Positions 31,400 through 43,446 of a stretch of DNA of 64,000 bases are shown here, in pieces. The DNA lies in contig BRKX01000006.1 in NCBI GenBank assembly GCA_026008535.1, forward strand, positions 35,948,664 to 36,012,663, in the 5' to 3' direction. The position numbers and the translations under genes were made by a program. Origin of the DNA: Perilla frutescens (lineage: Eukaryota > Streptophyta > Magnoliopsida > Lamiales > Lamiaceae). The notes below the pieces were generated by a model, which saw only the letters and a list, made by a program, of their open reading frames with translations, ran no database searches and was not told the DNA's origin. The stretch's first letter is position 1. The number at the start of each line of letters is the position of its first letter.

Positions 31400-32110
31400 A
31401 GTTTGGAGGATGATTACGTTCGAACATAACTTTTTTGTTCTAATTTATATGTTAGAACATATGTTGTTTGTGCGAGAATCTTCATTCGAACAATTGGATT
31501 TGTGTTGCCACATCGATATTGTACATATCCTGCTGACTTATTTGAAAAATAGATCCCCAAAGTATTAATACTGTTATCAACAAATATATTAAACACATAC
31601 TGATCACGCAAAAAAAAAAAAGTAAATAGTAGTCTCCAAATCCATCAAATCCTGATACAATACGAATAAATACACGAATTAAAATTCATTTGATTCCTCA
31701 TTTGCTCTTCTTCTGCTAATTGGGCATCGTAATGTGCTTGCCACCATTCTAGCGTATTTTGACACCTCGATAATGTAGTGGTCTTATCCTATAAGTAGCT
31801 GCAAATTAACTCATTTTAGAATTAGGGTCGATCTTCAGACTTAGAACATATAAGTGTTGGTCGAACTTCACACTTAGAACATAACAAAATTGTTCGACTT
31901 ATGAAGTTAGAACATAATCACTCTGTTCTAACTTCAGAGTTAGAACAACACTTTGAACAAATTTCACGCATATCAAGTCGAATTCTGAAGTTATTATGTT
32001 CTAAGCTCAGAGTTCGAACATTACTTATACAAAATTACACGTATACCCAGTCGAACTCTGAAGTTAAACATAATCATTTTGTTCTAATTTCACAAGTCGA
32101 ACACTAAGTG
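31400..32110. repeat. Region of dispersed palindromic motifs (GTTCTAAC/GTTCGAAC type)
   Basis: Motifs such as gttcgaac, gttctaac and gttagaac occur many times in both orientations at 31418-31500 and 31839-32110. A local hairpin is gttctaac (31925-31932) against gttagaac (31939-31946). There is no convincing ORF. This looks like subterminal repeats of a non-autonomous DNA transposon, but no terminal repeats or target duplication were located. Confidence 0.4.
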
Positions 32111-33943
32111 GATCAACTTGTTCAGGTCGAACAAAACGCGACTAGAAAAAAACTCTCCAAAACTCATCGCAATCACGATTTTTTCTGTACAATCAAACCA
32201 AAATAGCATCTAATAATTCCAATAACCTATCCTAGCTTGTTAAACTATAAGAAAATTTGAATTAAAAAATCACCAACTGATTTTTAATTTACAAAACAAA
32301 ACATGTAAATTCACAAAATAGAACGTAGAAACTCATAAAATTCTTCCATTAAAATCATATTCAAGTTCAACTCGGTCTTCGTCCAAGATTTTGGAGAAAA
32401 TTCGAACAACCCTATTTCCTTCAAATTCGATCTCCACATCTTTGCACTCACGGTATTTTCGATGATTTACAGTTTAATTTTAGGTAAAAATGTGTTTTTT
32501 ACTAAAATAAATATTTGTATTTAAAATGATATTAATGTAAATGTGTGTGGTGTAAAGAGTAAAATCAGTGATGCATTGAGTAACTGTGGTGTAAAGAGTA
32601 ATTTTAGTGGTCAAATAGAAATTCCATTTATCTTAATCCACGAGCCAACTCGATGACTCCATTATACTAACAAAACTAAATAAACTAATTATTTTATTTT
32701 TGGGTTTTTTTAGCTTTTTTATAGTAGAAACACATCAAACTTATATCCAACATGACCAAATTAAAAGGCTAGCAATCTTGGAAGTTGATTGGTATGACAG
32801 AAATAAATTATGTATGAATGAAATCAACTAAGGAATGAAATGACAATTCTTATGATTGGTATGTTTGCGGAATGAAATATTATTTTACTATTTTTTATCT
32901 TATATAATGAATATTTTATGTTCTTTCTGTTGGATTTAATCACATAAAACATATAAGTTTATTAGTGTTATGCTTTGCACTAATGTATCTATCAAGTGAT
33001 GTACTTTGCACTTGTTGTAGTGTTTGATTTTCATTAATCTTTATGGTATTAATCAATCATAAGTATTTGGTTTTTCTAAGTATTACACATGTTGTACTAG
33101 ACAACATTCACAAGGATGTGCATAATGTGATCTGAACTTCATTGAAGACAGCTCAAGTATGAAGATAGAATTTAGCTGAAGAAAAAGATAATTGTGCATC
33201 GAGACACAAATGAGATTATTCAACACACTGAGTATTCCAGCTAGCTTGAGTGATAGCCAAAAATCAGTGTGCTTTACTTTCTGCAATTTCAATTAAGTTC
33301 ATAATAACGTCCACGCACTTTATTGTGAACTTTATCTAACAACGTTCAAGCACTTTTTCGTGAATGTTTGCAGAACATATATTTTATACAGGCGTGTGGA
33401 ATTTCAAAGTTTATTAAAACAAATTAAATCACTAATCATGAAATATCTATATCGAAATCATCGAAATATAAAATAATTAAATTGAATGTAGAACCATACC
33501 GGAATCAGAAATTTTTAGATCTTTATTGTTGAATTTATTAAACGATCGGTATCATATTTGCTTTGTTTTTTGTAAAATGAATATAGATTGCATGAATTGA
33601 ATTACTATCATTTGGGGACAATACCAATAATATATAATTGTGGTTGTTATAATTCGTTGCTCGAACTACTGTAAAATAAACGGTGCGCAAATGTTGAACT
33701 CAAAGTTGAAGCTAGTGTTACCACTATGCCTTCAATATGCAGCGGCATAACTTTGCATAGAACATTTTAAATCACACACCTAACATATGTGATTGCCTTA
33801 TGATGAAATTCACTAACACAAGTGATAAAATACAATGCAGATGTTGACTCAGTTCACTCCCTTGACAATACTGTATGAAACATACAAGTAGCATATTCTA
33901 GTTTTACTCACTCAAATAATTCATATCGTTATCGTACCGAAAC
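32111..33943. other. AT-rich intergenic DNA without a supportable gene
   Basis: No ORF above about 70 codons resembles a protein. The 32930-33400 stretch reads like a decayed LTR (tgttggatttaatcacataa near 32928), but no partner copy or end could be identified. Confidence 0.5.
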
Positions 33944-35257
33944 TGATGTAACCTGGACAAATTATTCAAGATATGAGAACGCGCAGAAGACTTCTAGGAA
34001 CAAACACATCAGCTTTGGAAGGACTCAATCCTACTCTAAGACTCAATTGAACAAAACAACTGAAATAACAAACTAAGGACTTGAAAATAACAAAAGGAAT
34101 CAAACTAGATCTAATTACGATACCTAGACGATGACATAAAATTAGCACACAAAACCAAATATGATAGGCCTGAATTGGACGGTGGTTATGGCAGAAAAGG
34201 TGAGGTATTTGGAACGTGTAATATGGTGAAGAAGGGCTAGGAGTAGATAGGGTATGTTAAGGTTATGAAGAACTTTTGGTATAGATGGAGAACACGATGA
34301 CTTGGACTTGTATGGAGCTCGAACCCTTGTGATTGACACACGATCAGGTCTTGGTGACTTGGTGATTGATACGGACGACTATGAATGATGTAGGATGTCG
34401 ATATGGTTGATCACTTGATGTAAGTGTTGTGATTTGCAACCCGATTAATCACCGACGTATCTTGTACTACGAAAATGAATCTTCAAGTTACTCCTCGGTA
34501 GCGAGTTCATCCTAATTCCTCGTGTGACTTAGAACATTCCCTTGATGTAAGACTTAACATTGCTAGGCTTCAAGAATGATTATTTTCAAAGAAAATAAAC
34601 AAAAGCTTTAAAGGAGTTGAGATTGTATGCAAAGGCAAATTTAATTCAATAATGTCTAAAGTATCTAAGTAACAAAGGTCCCTTATTTATAGATCATAAG
34701 GGCCAAAAATCCTAAGCTATGTGGACCGAAAATTAGAGTCCAAAAAGAATTAAATCTAGACTTGGAAACTACCTAAACTAGAGTTCTATTCAAGGTAGGA
34801 AATTGCCTTAAATAAAACCTAGTCAACTTGACTATGTAATGACCGAAAATATGTAACAAAATTTTAAATAAAATATGATCTAAACTATAGTCTAAATTAA
34901 TTAAATAAATATTATAGTCTAAATAAAATTCAACCCCTAATTAAAATAAATAAAACCCGAAATCTACAAGCCATGCACGCGCGTCTTGACGTCGATCCAT
35001 GCATGCGATGTGCATGCTTGCTCTTCAAGCTTCCATCTTCAACTCTTCAAGTATGATACTCCATGGTGTGATCTTGATCTTAATTAGTTAATAAATTAAC
35101 AAAAACATGGTTGCACTTTGCATCTTCCAATTTTTCAAACTTTTTGCGAATCAACACTTGGATTTAACCATGTAATTTCTTCGCTCGCAGTCACGTCATT
35201 AGATCTTTAAATTGCAGCTTGGGTTCAAGTCCTTCAATGCCTTGCATAGCTTCATCA
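33944..35257 (-). repeat. 3' LTR of the chromovirus-like element
   Basis: On the minus strand it runs from tgatgaagctatgcaaggca (35257) to ccaggttacatca (33944). A minus-strand TATA box is at 34684-34691. The first part is coding for the pol C-terminus until a TGA that replaces the CGA seen in sister LTRs. Confidence 0.92.
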
Positions 35258-36444
35258 TTTCCCCCTCGCTGAAGAGAATTCGTCATCGAATTTGGATCCT
35301 CATCTTGATCGAATTCATCTGCAACAAACGGAGATAAATCGGCAATATTAAATGTTGAAGAACAATTATACTCACCGGGAAGATCGATACGATAAGTATT
35401 GTCATTTACATGACTTAGAACCATAAATGGTCCATCTCTATGCAGCGACAACTTAGACTTTCTCAAGTTCGGAAACCGGCTGGGACTCAGATGAATCCAA
35501 ATGCGATCACCGAGCTGAAATACAATACGCTTGCGCCGTGTGTTTCTACTCTCGGTCGTGTGGTGGCCTTTGTGCTCAATGCGAGCACATACTCTCTCAT
35601 GCATCTCCTTAACTTGCTCAGCTCATCTCAAACCTTTAACACTTCTTAGATGCTTAATAGGTAAAGGTAACAAATCAGTAGGCATTAACGGATTAAATCC
35701 ATAAACAACCTCAAAAGAAGACATATTAGTAGAAGAATGTACCACACAATTATATGCAAATACGACGTAAGGTAAACACTCTTCCCATGACTTCAAATTA
35801 TTTTTGATTAAGGACCTAAGTAGTGTGCCTAATGTGTGATTCACAACCTCAGTTTGACTATCGGTTTGTGGATGACAAGCAGTAGAAAACAACAACTTAG
35901 TCCCTAATTTTACCCACAAAACTCGCCAAAAGTGTGCAAGAAATTTGGAATCCCTATCACTAACAATAGTTTTAGGAATACCATGCAATCTAACAACATG
36001 CACAAAGAACAAATTGGCAATATGCACAACATCATCGGTTTTTCTACATGCAATAAAATGAGCCATTTTGGAAAATCGATCAACAACAATGATCACAGAA
36101 TCCTTACCCGATCTAGACCCAGGTAAACCCAAGATAAAATCCATAGACAAATCAATCCAAGATGAACTAGGGGCGGGTAAGGGCGTGTATAAACCAAACG
36201 GATGTGAAATAGATTTCAACCTATGGCATGTAATATATCTATTACACACGTGTTCAACATCTCTCCTCATATGCGGCCAATAAAAGTGTTCATTCAACAA
36301 GTTTAATATTTTATTCACACCAAAGTGACCCATTAAACCCCCTGCATGCGATTCTAACACAAGTACCTCACGCATAGAACAACTAGGGAATGCACAACTG
36401 AGAACCACGAAATAGAAATCCATCATGCACGTAAAACCCATCAA
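35191..36444 (-). pseudogene. Chromovirus-like integrase and pol C-terminal extension into the LTR
   Basis: The zinc region HAGGLMGHFGVNKILNLLNE ... CNRYITCHRL is at about 36360-36220. The core has Asp in DLSMDFILGLP, Asp in VSDRDSKFL and Glu in QTDSQTEVVN. The C-terminal barrel-like region (IHLSPSRFPNLRKSKLSL; DGPFMVLSHVNDNTYRIDLP) is in a second frame from 35604, so there is a frameshift near 35610. The frame then runs through the polypurine tract (RGGN) into the LTR (DEAMQGIEGLEPKLQFKD) and stops at 35191. Confidence 0.88.
35258..35270 (-). other. Polypurine tract, also coding
   Basis: On the minus strand gcgagggggaaa directly precedes the 3' LTR. It is read in frame as Arg-Gly-Gly-Asn of the pol C-terminus. 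Confidence 0.85.
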
Positions 36445-38165
36445 AAGACCTCAACTTGGCCGAACACTCAGAGTAAATCGGTGCAAAATAGGGATCACAT
36501 GCATATAGACTCTTAATCGACTTAAAACCAAGCATTCTAGCATGCATCAAATTCAACAATATGTACCGTCGAGATAGGGCATCGGCAACTACGTTGTCTT
36601 CTCCTTTCTTGTATTTGATGATGTACGGGAAGGACTCGATGAACTCAACCCATCTCGCATGTCTCTTGTTTAAGTTTTGTTGCCCTTTCAAATGCTTTAA
36701 GCTCTCATGGTCCATGTGAATCACGAACTCCTTTGGCCAAAGATAGTTTTGCCTCGTCTCCAATGATCTCTTCAATGTGTACAACTCTTTATGATAGGTG
36801 GAATAACGCAAAGCTGCACCATTTAATTTTTTACTGAAGTAGGTGACTGGACACCGTTCCTGCATCAAAACAGCACTAATACCTATTCTCAAGGCATCAC
36901 ATTCAATCTCAAACACTTTCTCAAAATCATGTAAACACAAAATAGGTACATGACATAAAAGATATTTTAAACGTGTAAATGCATCATCTTGTGCTTTTCC
37001 CCATTCAAACTTGTGATCCTTCTTACTTAGCTCAGTAAGAAGTGCGACAATGCTAGAAAAATCACGCACGAAGTGATGATAAAATCCAACAAGACCGTGA
37101 AAGGATCGAACCTCAGTGGCGGACTTGGGCGTTGGCCATTCTTCGATCACTTTTATTTTAGAACAGTCAACCTTAATGCCACGTATACTCACAAAAAAAC
37201 CTAGAAACATGACTCCATCTAAACAGAATGAGCACCTAGACATGTTTCCATACAACTTGATCGATCTTAATATGCAAAATACACACCTAAGGTGATCTAG
37301 GTGCGTCTGTGCATCGTGATTGTAAATCAGGATATCATCAAAGTAAACAATAACAAAATTTCCCAATCACATCACGCAATACATGGTTCATTAATCTCAT
37401 AAAAGTGCTCGGTGCATTAGTGAGACCAAACGGCATAACTAACCACTCATATAAACCATGCTTAGTCTTAAAAGCTATCTTCAACTTATCCCCTTCATGT
37501 ATTCTAACTTCAAAATAACCAGAACGCAAATTAATTTTAGAAAAGATTTTAGAACTCGATAATTCATCAAGCATATTATCTAATCTAGGGATAGAGAATC
37601 GATACTTCACTGTAATTTTGTTGATGGCACGACAATCCGTGCACATTCTCCACTCGTTGTTCTTCTTCGGCACTAGAATGATTGGGACTGCACAGGGGCT
37701 CATTGACTCTCGAATTTGCTTCTTCTCAAGAAACTCTTTCACTTGTTTATCAATCTCCTTGGTCTTCTCAGGTGACGTGCAATATACTGGACAGTTTGGA
37801 AGCACTGCGCCGGGCTAGAAATCGATCTGGTGCTCGATCCAACGAACTGGAGGTAATCCACTTGGAATCTTTTCCGGGAACTCATCCGCGAACTCCTCCA
37901 TAAGTGGTTTCACAACACTAGGCAAAGAAGAATCATTAATAGCACCGCTCTTATAAGATAAAAGAATAAACGGTGAACCTGCTTTTAATGCTTTTTCTAT
38001 GCCTTTAACAGATATGAACAAGCTGCGATTTTGATCTCTTTTTGCAGTTGGTCCGGACTTCAAATCCCTCTTGGAAGGGTCAAAAGAAGGTGGAGAAGAA
38101 AGAAAAGTGGTAGGGGACCGATTGGAGGGGCAGTAGGGTTGCACGGTCCGTGCACTGGACTGCAC
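36383..38165 (-). pseudogene. Chromovirus-like reverse transcriptase and RNase H
   Basis: Reverse transcriptase starts near 37815 (a TAG sits at 37815-37817). SMSPCAVPIILVPKKNNEWR, INLRSGYFEVRIHEGDKLKI and MPFGLTNAPSTFMRLMNHVL are visible. A one-base shift at about 37350 separates these from the catalytic YFDD (37345-37334). RNase H lies at about 37000-36600 (FEIECDALRIGISAVLMQ; YSTYHKELYTLKRSLETRQN; HMDHESLKHL; NVVADALSRR). The first conserved Asp reads as ECDAL. The part upstream of 37815 (to 38165) is the protease-RT linker. Confidence 0.88.
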
Positions 38166-38494
38166 TATCCGTGCGGACCATTCTGGACTCTATTCTGAAG
38201 GTGCTTCACTGTCTGTGCGTTGCTGCCTTGGTTCTGCACAGTCCGTGCAGAGCTGGTTGCGGCTGCAGCTTCTTTTACTCTCTCAGTTTTGAACCTCTCT
38301 TGCATGATTTGTTAATCCTCAGCAATGACTTTAAGGGACAGCGGCTTTAGGATAGTGGTTCGCCCATTTTGCTTCACGGTGTATTTGTTTGCAAAACCAT
38401 CATGAACCGTTTATCTGTCGAATTTCCATGGTCGACCTAACAGTATGTGTGCTGCATCCATAGGAATAACATCACAAACATCAGAGTCAAAAAA

Positions 38495-38902
38495 TTAACC
38501 AATAGAGAAGTCGACACTTAACTGGGCCATCACTTTGATCTCTCCTCGATCCGTAAGCCATTGCAACTTGTATGGCGTCGGATGTTTCATGGTGGTCAGT
38601 GCCAACTTGTTAATTGCGTACTGGCTAATGGCATTAATCACACTCCCACTATCAATTATCATCGAGCAGGTCTTGTCTTGTATAGCAACACGTGTGAAAA
38701 AGATATTCTCACGCTGTTTCAGTTGCTCTTTATCTCGGCTGATGCTTAAACTGCGAATAGACATAAGACTAACATGAGAAAGCTCGGGTTCCTCTTCATC
38801 CAAGTTGACTGGAGGCGTCTCTGGCTCCTTTTTGGCATCAACTGTGGGCTGCTCCTCGTCCTCACTAGTTGACTCGATCTCATTCTGTTCGGTGATGAAC
38901 AA
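38495..38902 (-). pseudogene. Chromovirus-like aspartic protease
   Basis: IIDSGSVINAIS (minus strand, about 38660-38625) is the active-site region, with Asp-Ser-Gly in place of the more usual Asp-Ser/Thr-Gly-Ala/Ser. The frame ends at 38495. The segment 38166-38494 between protease and reverse transcriptase is broken. Confidence 0.75.
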
Positions 38903-38904
38903 AA

Positions 38905-40276
38905 CTCGTTCGTTCGGACACTGGTTCTGAAGGTGGCCCCAACCTTGGCACTTGTGATACTGGATGTCACGAGCATGATTCTGGCCTGACTGTGGTGGTG
39001 CACTGGGTAGATTTGGCCGTGTGTATAGCAGCCGTGCGGGCGGTGCCGATGTAGACTCGGGTCTACAACTGGTCTGCTGCGTAGAACAATCGAAACGCCG
39101 CTCGGGCGGTTCGGACTGACCTCGAGGTCGAGTAGGCTCAGTAGAAGGGGTAAAAGGTGATGTGGAATTCGTATCTTTGTTCTATGAGGGTCGAACAGGG
39201 ACTGAACTGTGGTGCGATCTCCGTCGTCCCTCTCTGAGCTGTCTCTCCACAATTGATGCGTAGTGCACCATCTCTTCTATACTGGTGAAGTTCTTGAGTT
39301 CAACTTCACATGTGATGTCGAGATTTATGCCTTTAATGTACCAGATGATGGCAGCATTTAAGGTCTCTTATTTCCCAACTCAGTTCAGGATGGTCTCAAG
39401 CTCCTTATGGTACTCTTCAACTGATCGTGTACATTGCTTGATCCGGGTGAGCTTCTTTTCGAGCTCTTTCTCATAGTGCACAGGAATGAACCGGCCACGC
39501 ATCAATCCTTTCATCTCCTTTCATGTGTCGATGGGTGGATACATTTCACGCTGGCGTCGCTTCTGCTGCATCTCCCACCATGAGGCCGCATAGCCTCTGA
39601 ACTCCAAAGATGCTAACTGGACTTTCTTGATCTCAGGAAAGTTGTAGCACGTGAAAATCTTGTCTACTTTATGTTCCCAATCCAAGTATAGATCAGGATC
39701 GTGTAGATCCTCGAACTCTGGAATGCTCATCTTGATGTTGTTGAGCAAACCATTTCCATATTCAAACCTCGATCTCTCGACACGGAATGCATGTCTGTAG
39801 GGTGCTCGGGGTCGATCACGGTGATTTCCCCATCTTGGTAGTATGAAATCAGCTTCATACTCACTGGCTATATCGGACTCGTGTCTGAAGTCATCATCTC
39901 CAACGTCTGCTTGAAAAATGGGTTGCCTCGATACGGTCCTTTGCCGTGGATGTTGAACTGCTGCGGCTCCTTGAGGCTTGTGTGGCCTCGCTGCTTCTCC
40001 TTGGACTGCTTGTGGTGCAATCAACTGAGCTGTAAGTTTCTTGATCTGCTCAGTCAGCTCGGTTACTTGATTGTCGAACTCGTCCTTCATTAGTTGATTT
40101 TGGCACTTGAAGTACTGTGCCATAGCATCAAAGTTGTACTTTGGGTCCCAATCTGTGTTGGACGTGTATGATGGATCGCCTGGGGTATTAGGCGACCTCG
40201 GTTCATCTATGGGTGGAATAGATGAATCTCCTTTCTTCTTGGTACCTGCAAAACGAACAAACGTAAAGAAAAACAA
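38905..40276 (-). pseudogene. Chromovirus-like gag
   Basis: The N-terminal part is open from 40276 to 39521 (251 aa). It has a short coiled coil (LMKDEFDNQVTELTEQIKKL) and the retrotransposon gag domain (MSIPEFEDLHDPDLYLDWEH; QLASLEFRGYAASWWEMQQK). It continues past a stop at 39521 as RGRFIPVHYEKELEKKLTRI. A CCHC-like knuckle near 38935 (CQGWGHLQNQC) closes gag. On the minus strand ttcgttttgcag just before gtaccaagaagaaagg resembles a splice acceptor, so the true start is uncertain. Confidence 0.8.
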
Positions 40277-41080
40277 GGTAGGACCTCACAATCTCTCGTC
40301 ACTCGTTTGTTTTCTCTCTTGACTTTACCACTCATATATCACTCAAGTGTATGGGTACACAGTTTGTGTAAAATCATGTTTATGGGAGTGGTGGTGTCGA
40401 ACAACTAGCAAAAAATCGAGTAGTAGTCTTATTTCGTGATTCCGGACTAATTGCACAAGGTAGGAAGGTGTACGGCTAATTTGGAGTGTTTTGGAAGGTG
40501 GTTGCAATGTATAAGTGTAGATAAGAGTGTATGGAGTATGTATGGGTGTCGAGTGGGTGTGTATCAAGTATGGGTGGAAAGGGATGGTGTCGTGTGTTTT
40601 TGGGAATAAGAGGAAGGAATTAGGATGTATTTTGAAGTCCCAACTAGTGTAGGAGATCTAAAAATAAATCGTAAACGTAGAAGGAAAGAAATAGAAAAGA
40701 AAAAAAAAACAAATAGATAAGAAGAAAAGAAAGGGATTTGGATATGTGTACCACTAATATGACACAATCTAAATACCTTAATTAGGCTAGACTCTAGATG
40801 GAAAGGACCAAAAATAAAATACAACTCTATGGAAACTACCAACTATAGACTAGTACTAAAAGGAAAGTACCAAAAATAAAATAGAACTCAAAAGGAAATT
40901 CAAGAATCAATTTGGTTATTCTTTTTTTTTTGTGGGATCTTTTTTTTTCGTTTTTTTTAACTTTCGGTCTTTTTTTTTAAAAAACAATGGACACTAGTCT
41001 ATTACAACTCGATAGACACGTTGACTACACGTAAGCAATAAATTGACATGTAGGATTGAACCACCACCAGCTATGCTGAC
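40277..41080 (-). other. Chromovirus-like 5' untranslated leader
   Basis: About 800 bp between primer site and gag with no long frame. It contains a run of several poly-T tracts on the plus strand (40921-40980) and repeated tgtatg/gtgt-rich sequence. Leaders of this length are usual for the group. Confidence 0.6.
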
Positions 41081-41096
41081 GTGGCTCTGATGCCAA
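41081..41096 (-). other. Primer binding site of the chromovirus-like element
   Basis: On the minus strand ttggcatcagagccac, 5 bp from the LTR end, resembles the initiator methionine tRNA primer site (tggtatcagagcc) with one change. Confidence 0.8.
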
Positions 41097-41101
41097 ATTT
41101 A

Positions 41102-42408
41102 TGATGTAACCCGGACAAATTGTTCAGGATACGAGAACGCGCGAAAGACTTCTAGAAATGAACACATCAACTTTGGAAGTGCTCAATCCTACTCTAAGAC
41201 TCAATTGAATGAAACAACTGAAATAACAAATCAAGGACTCGAAAATAACAAAAGGAATCAAACTAGATCTAATTACGATACCTAGACGATGACACAAAAT
41301 TAACACACAAAACCAAATACGATAGGGCTGAATTGGACAATGGTTATGGTAGGAAAGGTGAGGTATTTGGAACATGTAATATGGTGAAGAAGAGCTAAGA
41401 GTAGATAGGGTATGTTAAGGTTATGAAGAACTTACGGTATAGATGAAGAACACAATGACTTGGACTTGTATGGAGCTCGAACCCTTGTGATCGACACCCG
41501 ATCAGGTCTTGGTGACTTGGTGATTGATACGGACAACTATGAATGATGTAGGATGTCGATATGGTGTGATGGCTTGATGTAAGTGTTGTGATTTGCAACC
41601 CGATTAATCACCGGCGTATCTTGTACTACGAAAATGAATCTTCAAGTTACTCCTTCACCCTAATTCCTCGTGTGAATTAGAACGTTCCCTTGATGTAAGA
41701 CTTAACATTGCTAGGCTTCAAGAATGATTATTTTCGAAGAAAATAAACAAAAGCTTTAAAGGGGTTGAGACACAATTATATGCAAAAGCAAATTTAATTC
41801 AATAATGTCTAAAGTATCTAAGTAACAAAGGTCCCTTGTTTATAGATCATAAGGGCCGAAAATCTTAAGCTATGTGGACCAAAAATTAGAGTCCAAAAAG
41901 AATTAAATCTAGACTAGGAAACTACCTAAACTAGAGTTCTATTCAAGGTAGGGAATTGCCTTAAATAAAATATAGTCAACTTGACTATGTAATGATCGAA
42001 AATATGTAACAAAATTTAAATAAAATCTGATCCAAACTATAGTCTTAATTAATTAAATAAATACTATAGTCTAAATAAAATTCAACCCCTAATTAAAATA
42101 ACTAAGGGCTGAAATCTACAAGCCATGCACATGCGTCTTGATGTCGATCCATGCATGCGACGTGCATGCTTGCTCTTCAAGCTTCCATCTTTAACTCTTC
42201 AAGTATGATACTGCATGGTGTAATCTTGATTTCATTAGTTAATAAATTAACTAAAACATGGCTGCATTTTGCATCTTCCAATTTTTCGAACTTCTTGGGA
42301 ATCAACATTTGGAGATAACCTTGTAATTTCTTCGTTCGAAGTCGCGTCATTGGACCTTTAAATTGCAGCTCGGGTTTAAGGCCTTCAATGCCTTGTATGG
42401 CTTCATCA
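41102..42408 (-). repeat. 5' LTR of the chromovirus-like element
   Basis: It matches 33944-35257 nearly throughout by eye, with small indels (for example the cggtagcgagtt segment near 34495 is missing here). The pol-like frame at its start (DEAIQGIEGLKPELQFKGPM) is open to about 42177, longer than in the 3' LTR. Confidence 0.92.
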
Positions 42409-42413
42409 GAAAC

Positions 42414-42670
42414 TTTCAGTAAGCTGTGTATACGTAAATTCCGAAATGTCACATAATGAATATCGATACCGTACCGATAATTCAGTATACTGTATCATAT
42501 GGACATAGTGATATCTCGGTATGCCGTATCGTACTGAAAATTTACGGTATATCAAAAATACTGAAAATTATCAGTATGTCGAAAATACCAAAAATAATTC
42601 CTTGTCGAAAATACCAAAAAAATCATTTGCTAGAAACTATCGAAAATATTTATGTAAAAAAAAAAAGTTG
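42414..42670. repeat. Motif-repeat DNA (taccg/cggta type), chromovirus target
   Basis: Variants of cgtaccg, cagtata and aaataccaaaa recur on both strands. The left flank of the chromovirus (tatcgttatcgtaccgaaac, ending 33943) has the same character, so the element inserted into this repeat. It resembles a non-autonomous DNA transposon with internal motif repeats; ends not located. Confidence 0.4.
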
Positions 42671-42939
42671 ATTAAGCTTTGCATAAATTTATCAAATTCT
42701 AGAGGGTTGTAATATGCAATGCGTGTTGTGTGATATGTAATATGCAAGTAATGCAAATATACAATGCAAAACTAAGACATAATCGAGAATATGAACATAA
42801 CAGTATACAAAACATAATAAGAAAATGATAATGGCTGAAAATAAGACACAAATATGAGTGTTAGGCTATGTATGGGCTTAAATTTTGAATTGGCTCTATG
42901 CTATCTAATTTGAATTTCAAATTGACCTATTTATTATAA

Positions 42940-43400
42940 ATGAAACCGAGCCGAGTCGAGCCAAATACTCGAACGTTCGAGCTCAATTCGTTAAGAAATA
43001 TTTGAGTTCGAGCTCGGCTTGAGTTCGATTCGAGCTTTTCTTCTCTTATTCGAGTTCGGATCAAAAAATATTTGTCATGCTTGAAATCAGATCAACCTCC
43101 GCTCCTGAAATAATAAAAAAATTACTAATCGAGTTTGAACTCGAATGCTCGAAAAAAGCTCGTTTAAATTATATACTTGAGCTGGAGCTTGAAAAAAAAA
43201 CTTATTTAATTTACTTTTTTAATATTTATAATATGCATGAACATATTCGCGAGCTGACTCGAATACCACTCTGTTCAAGCTCAACTCAATAACTTTATTG
43301 AGCTCAATTCGAGGCTCGAATTTGACACGTTTAGAAAACGAACAGGTTTCAAACAAATTTTTTTCAAGCCAAACTCCGAATCGATCGAGAGCGGTTTCAT
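42940..43400. repeat. Motif-repeat DNA (ctcgaa/ttcgag, gagctc type)
   Basis: Many copies of gagctcg, ttcgagc and ctcgaa in both orientations (for example cgaacgttcgagctcaattcg near 42970) alternate with AT-rich DNA. It is a likely non-autonomous DNA transposon remnant; no terminal repeats or duplication found. Confidence 0.4.
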
Positions 43401-43446
43401 TCATTTAGAGTCCTAAATTTACAGAAAATGAATTGCTTGAGAATTA

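Larger units (their letters stand above)
33944..42408 (-). mobile_element. Complete chromovirus-like Ty3/gypsy element
   Basis: LTRs of 1314 bp (33944-35257) and 1307 bp (41102-42408) bracket primer site, gag, protease, reverse transcriptase, RNase H and integrase in gypsy order on the minus strand. The direct repeat gaaac flanks it at 33939-33943 and 42409-42413. Total 8465 bp. The integrase C-terminus (SKLSLHRDGPFMVLSHVNDN) with a pol frame extending into the LTR suggests a CRM/Reina-like chromovirus; this clade call is tentative. Several frameshifts and stops make it non-autonomous. Confidence 0.93.
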
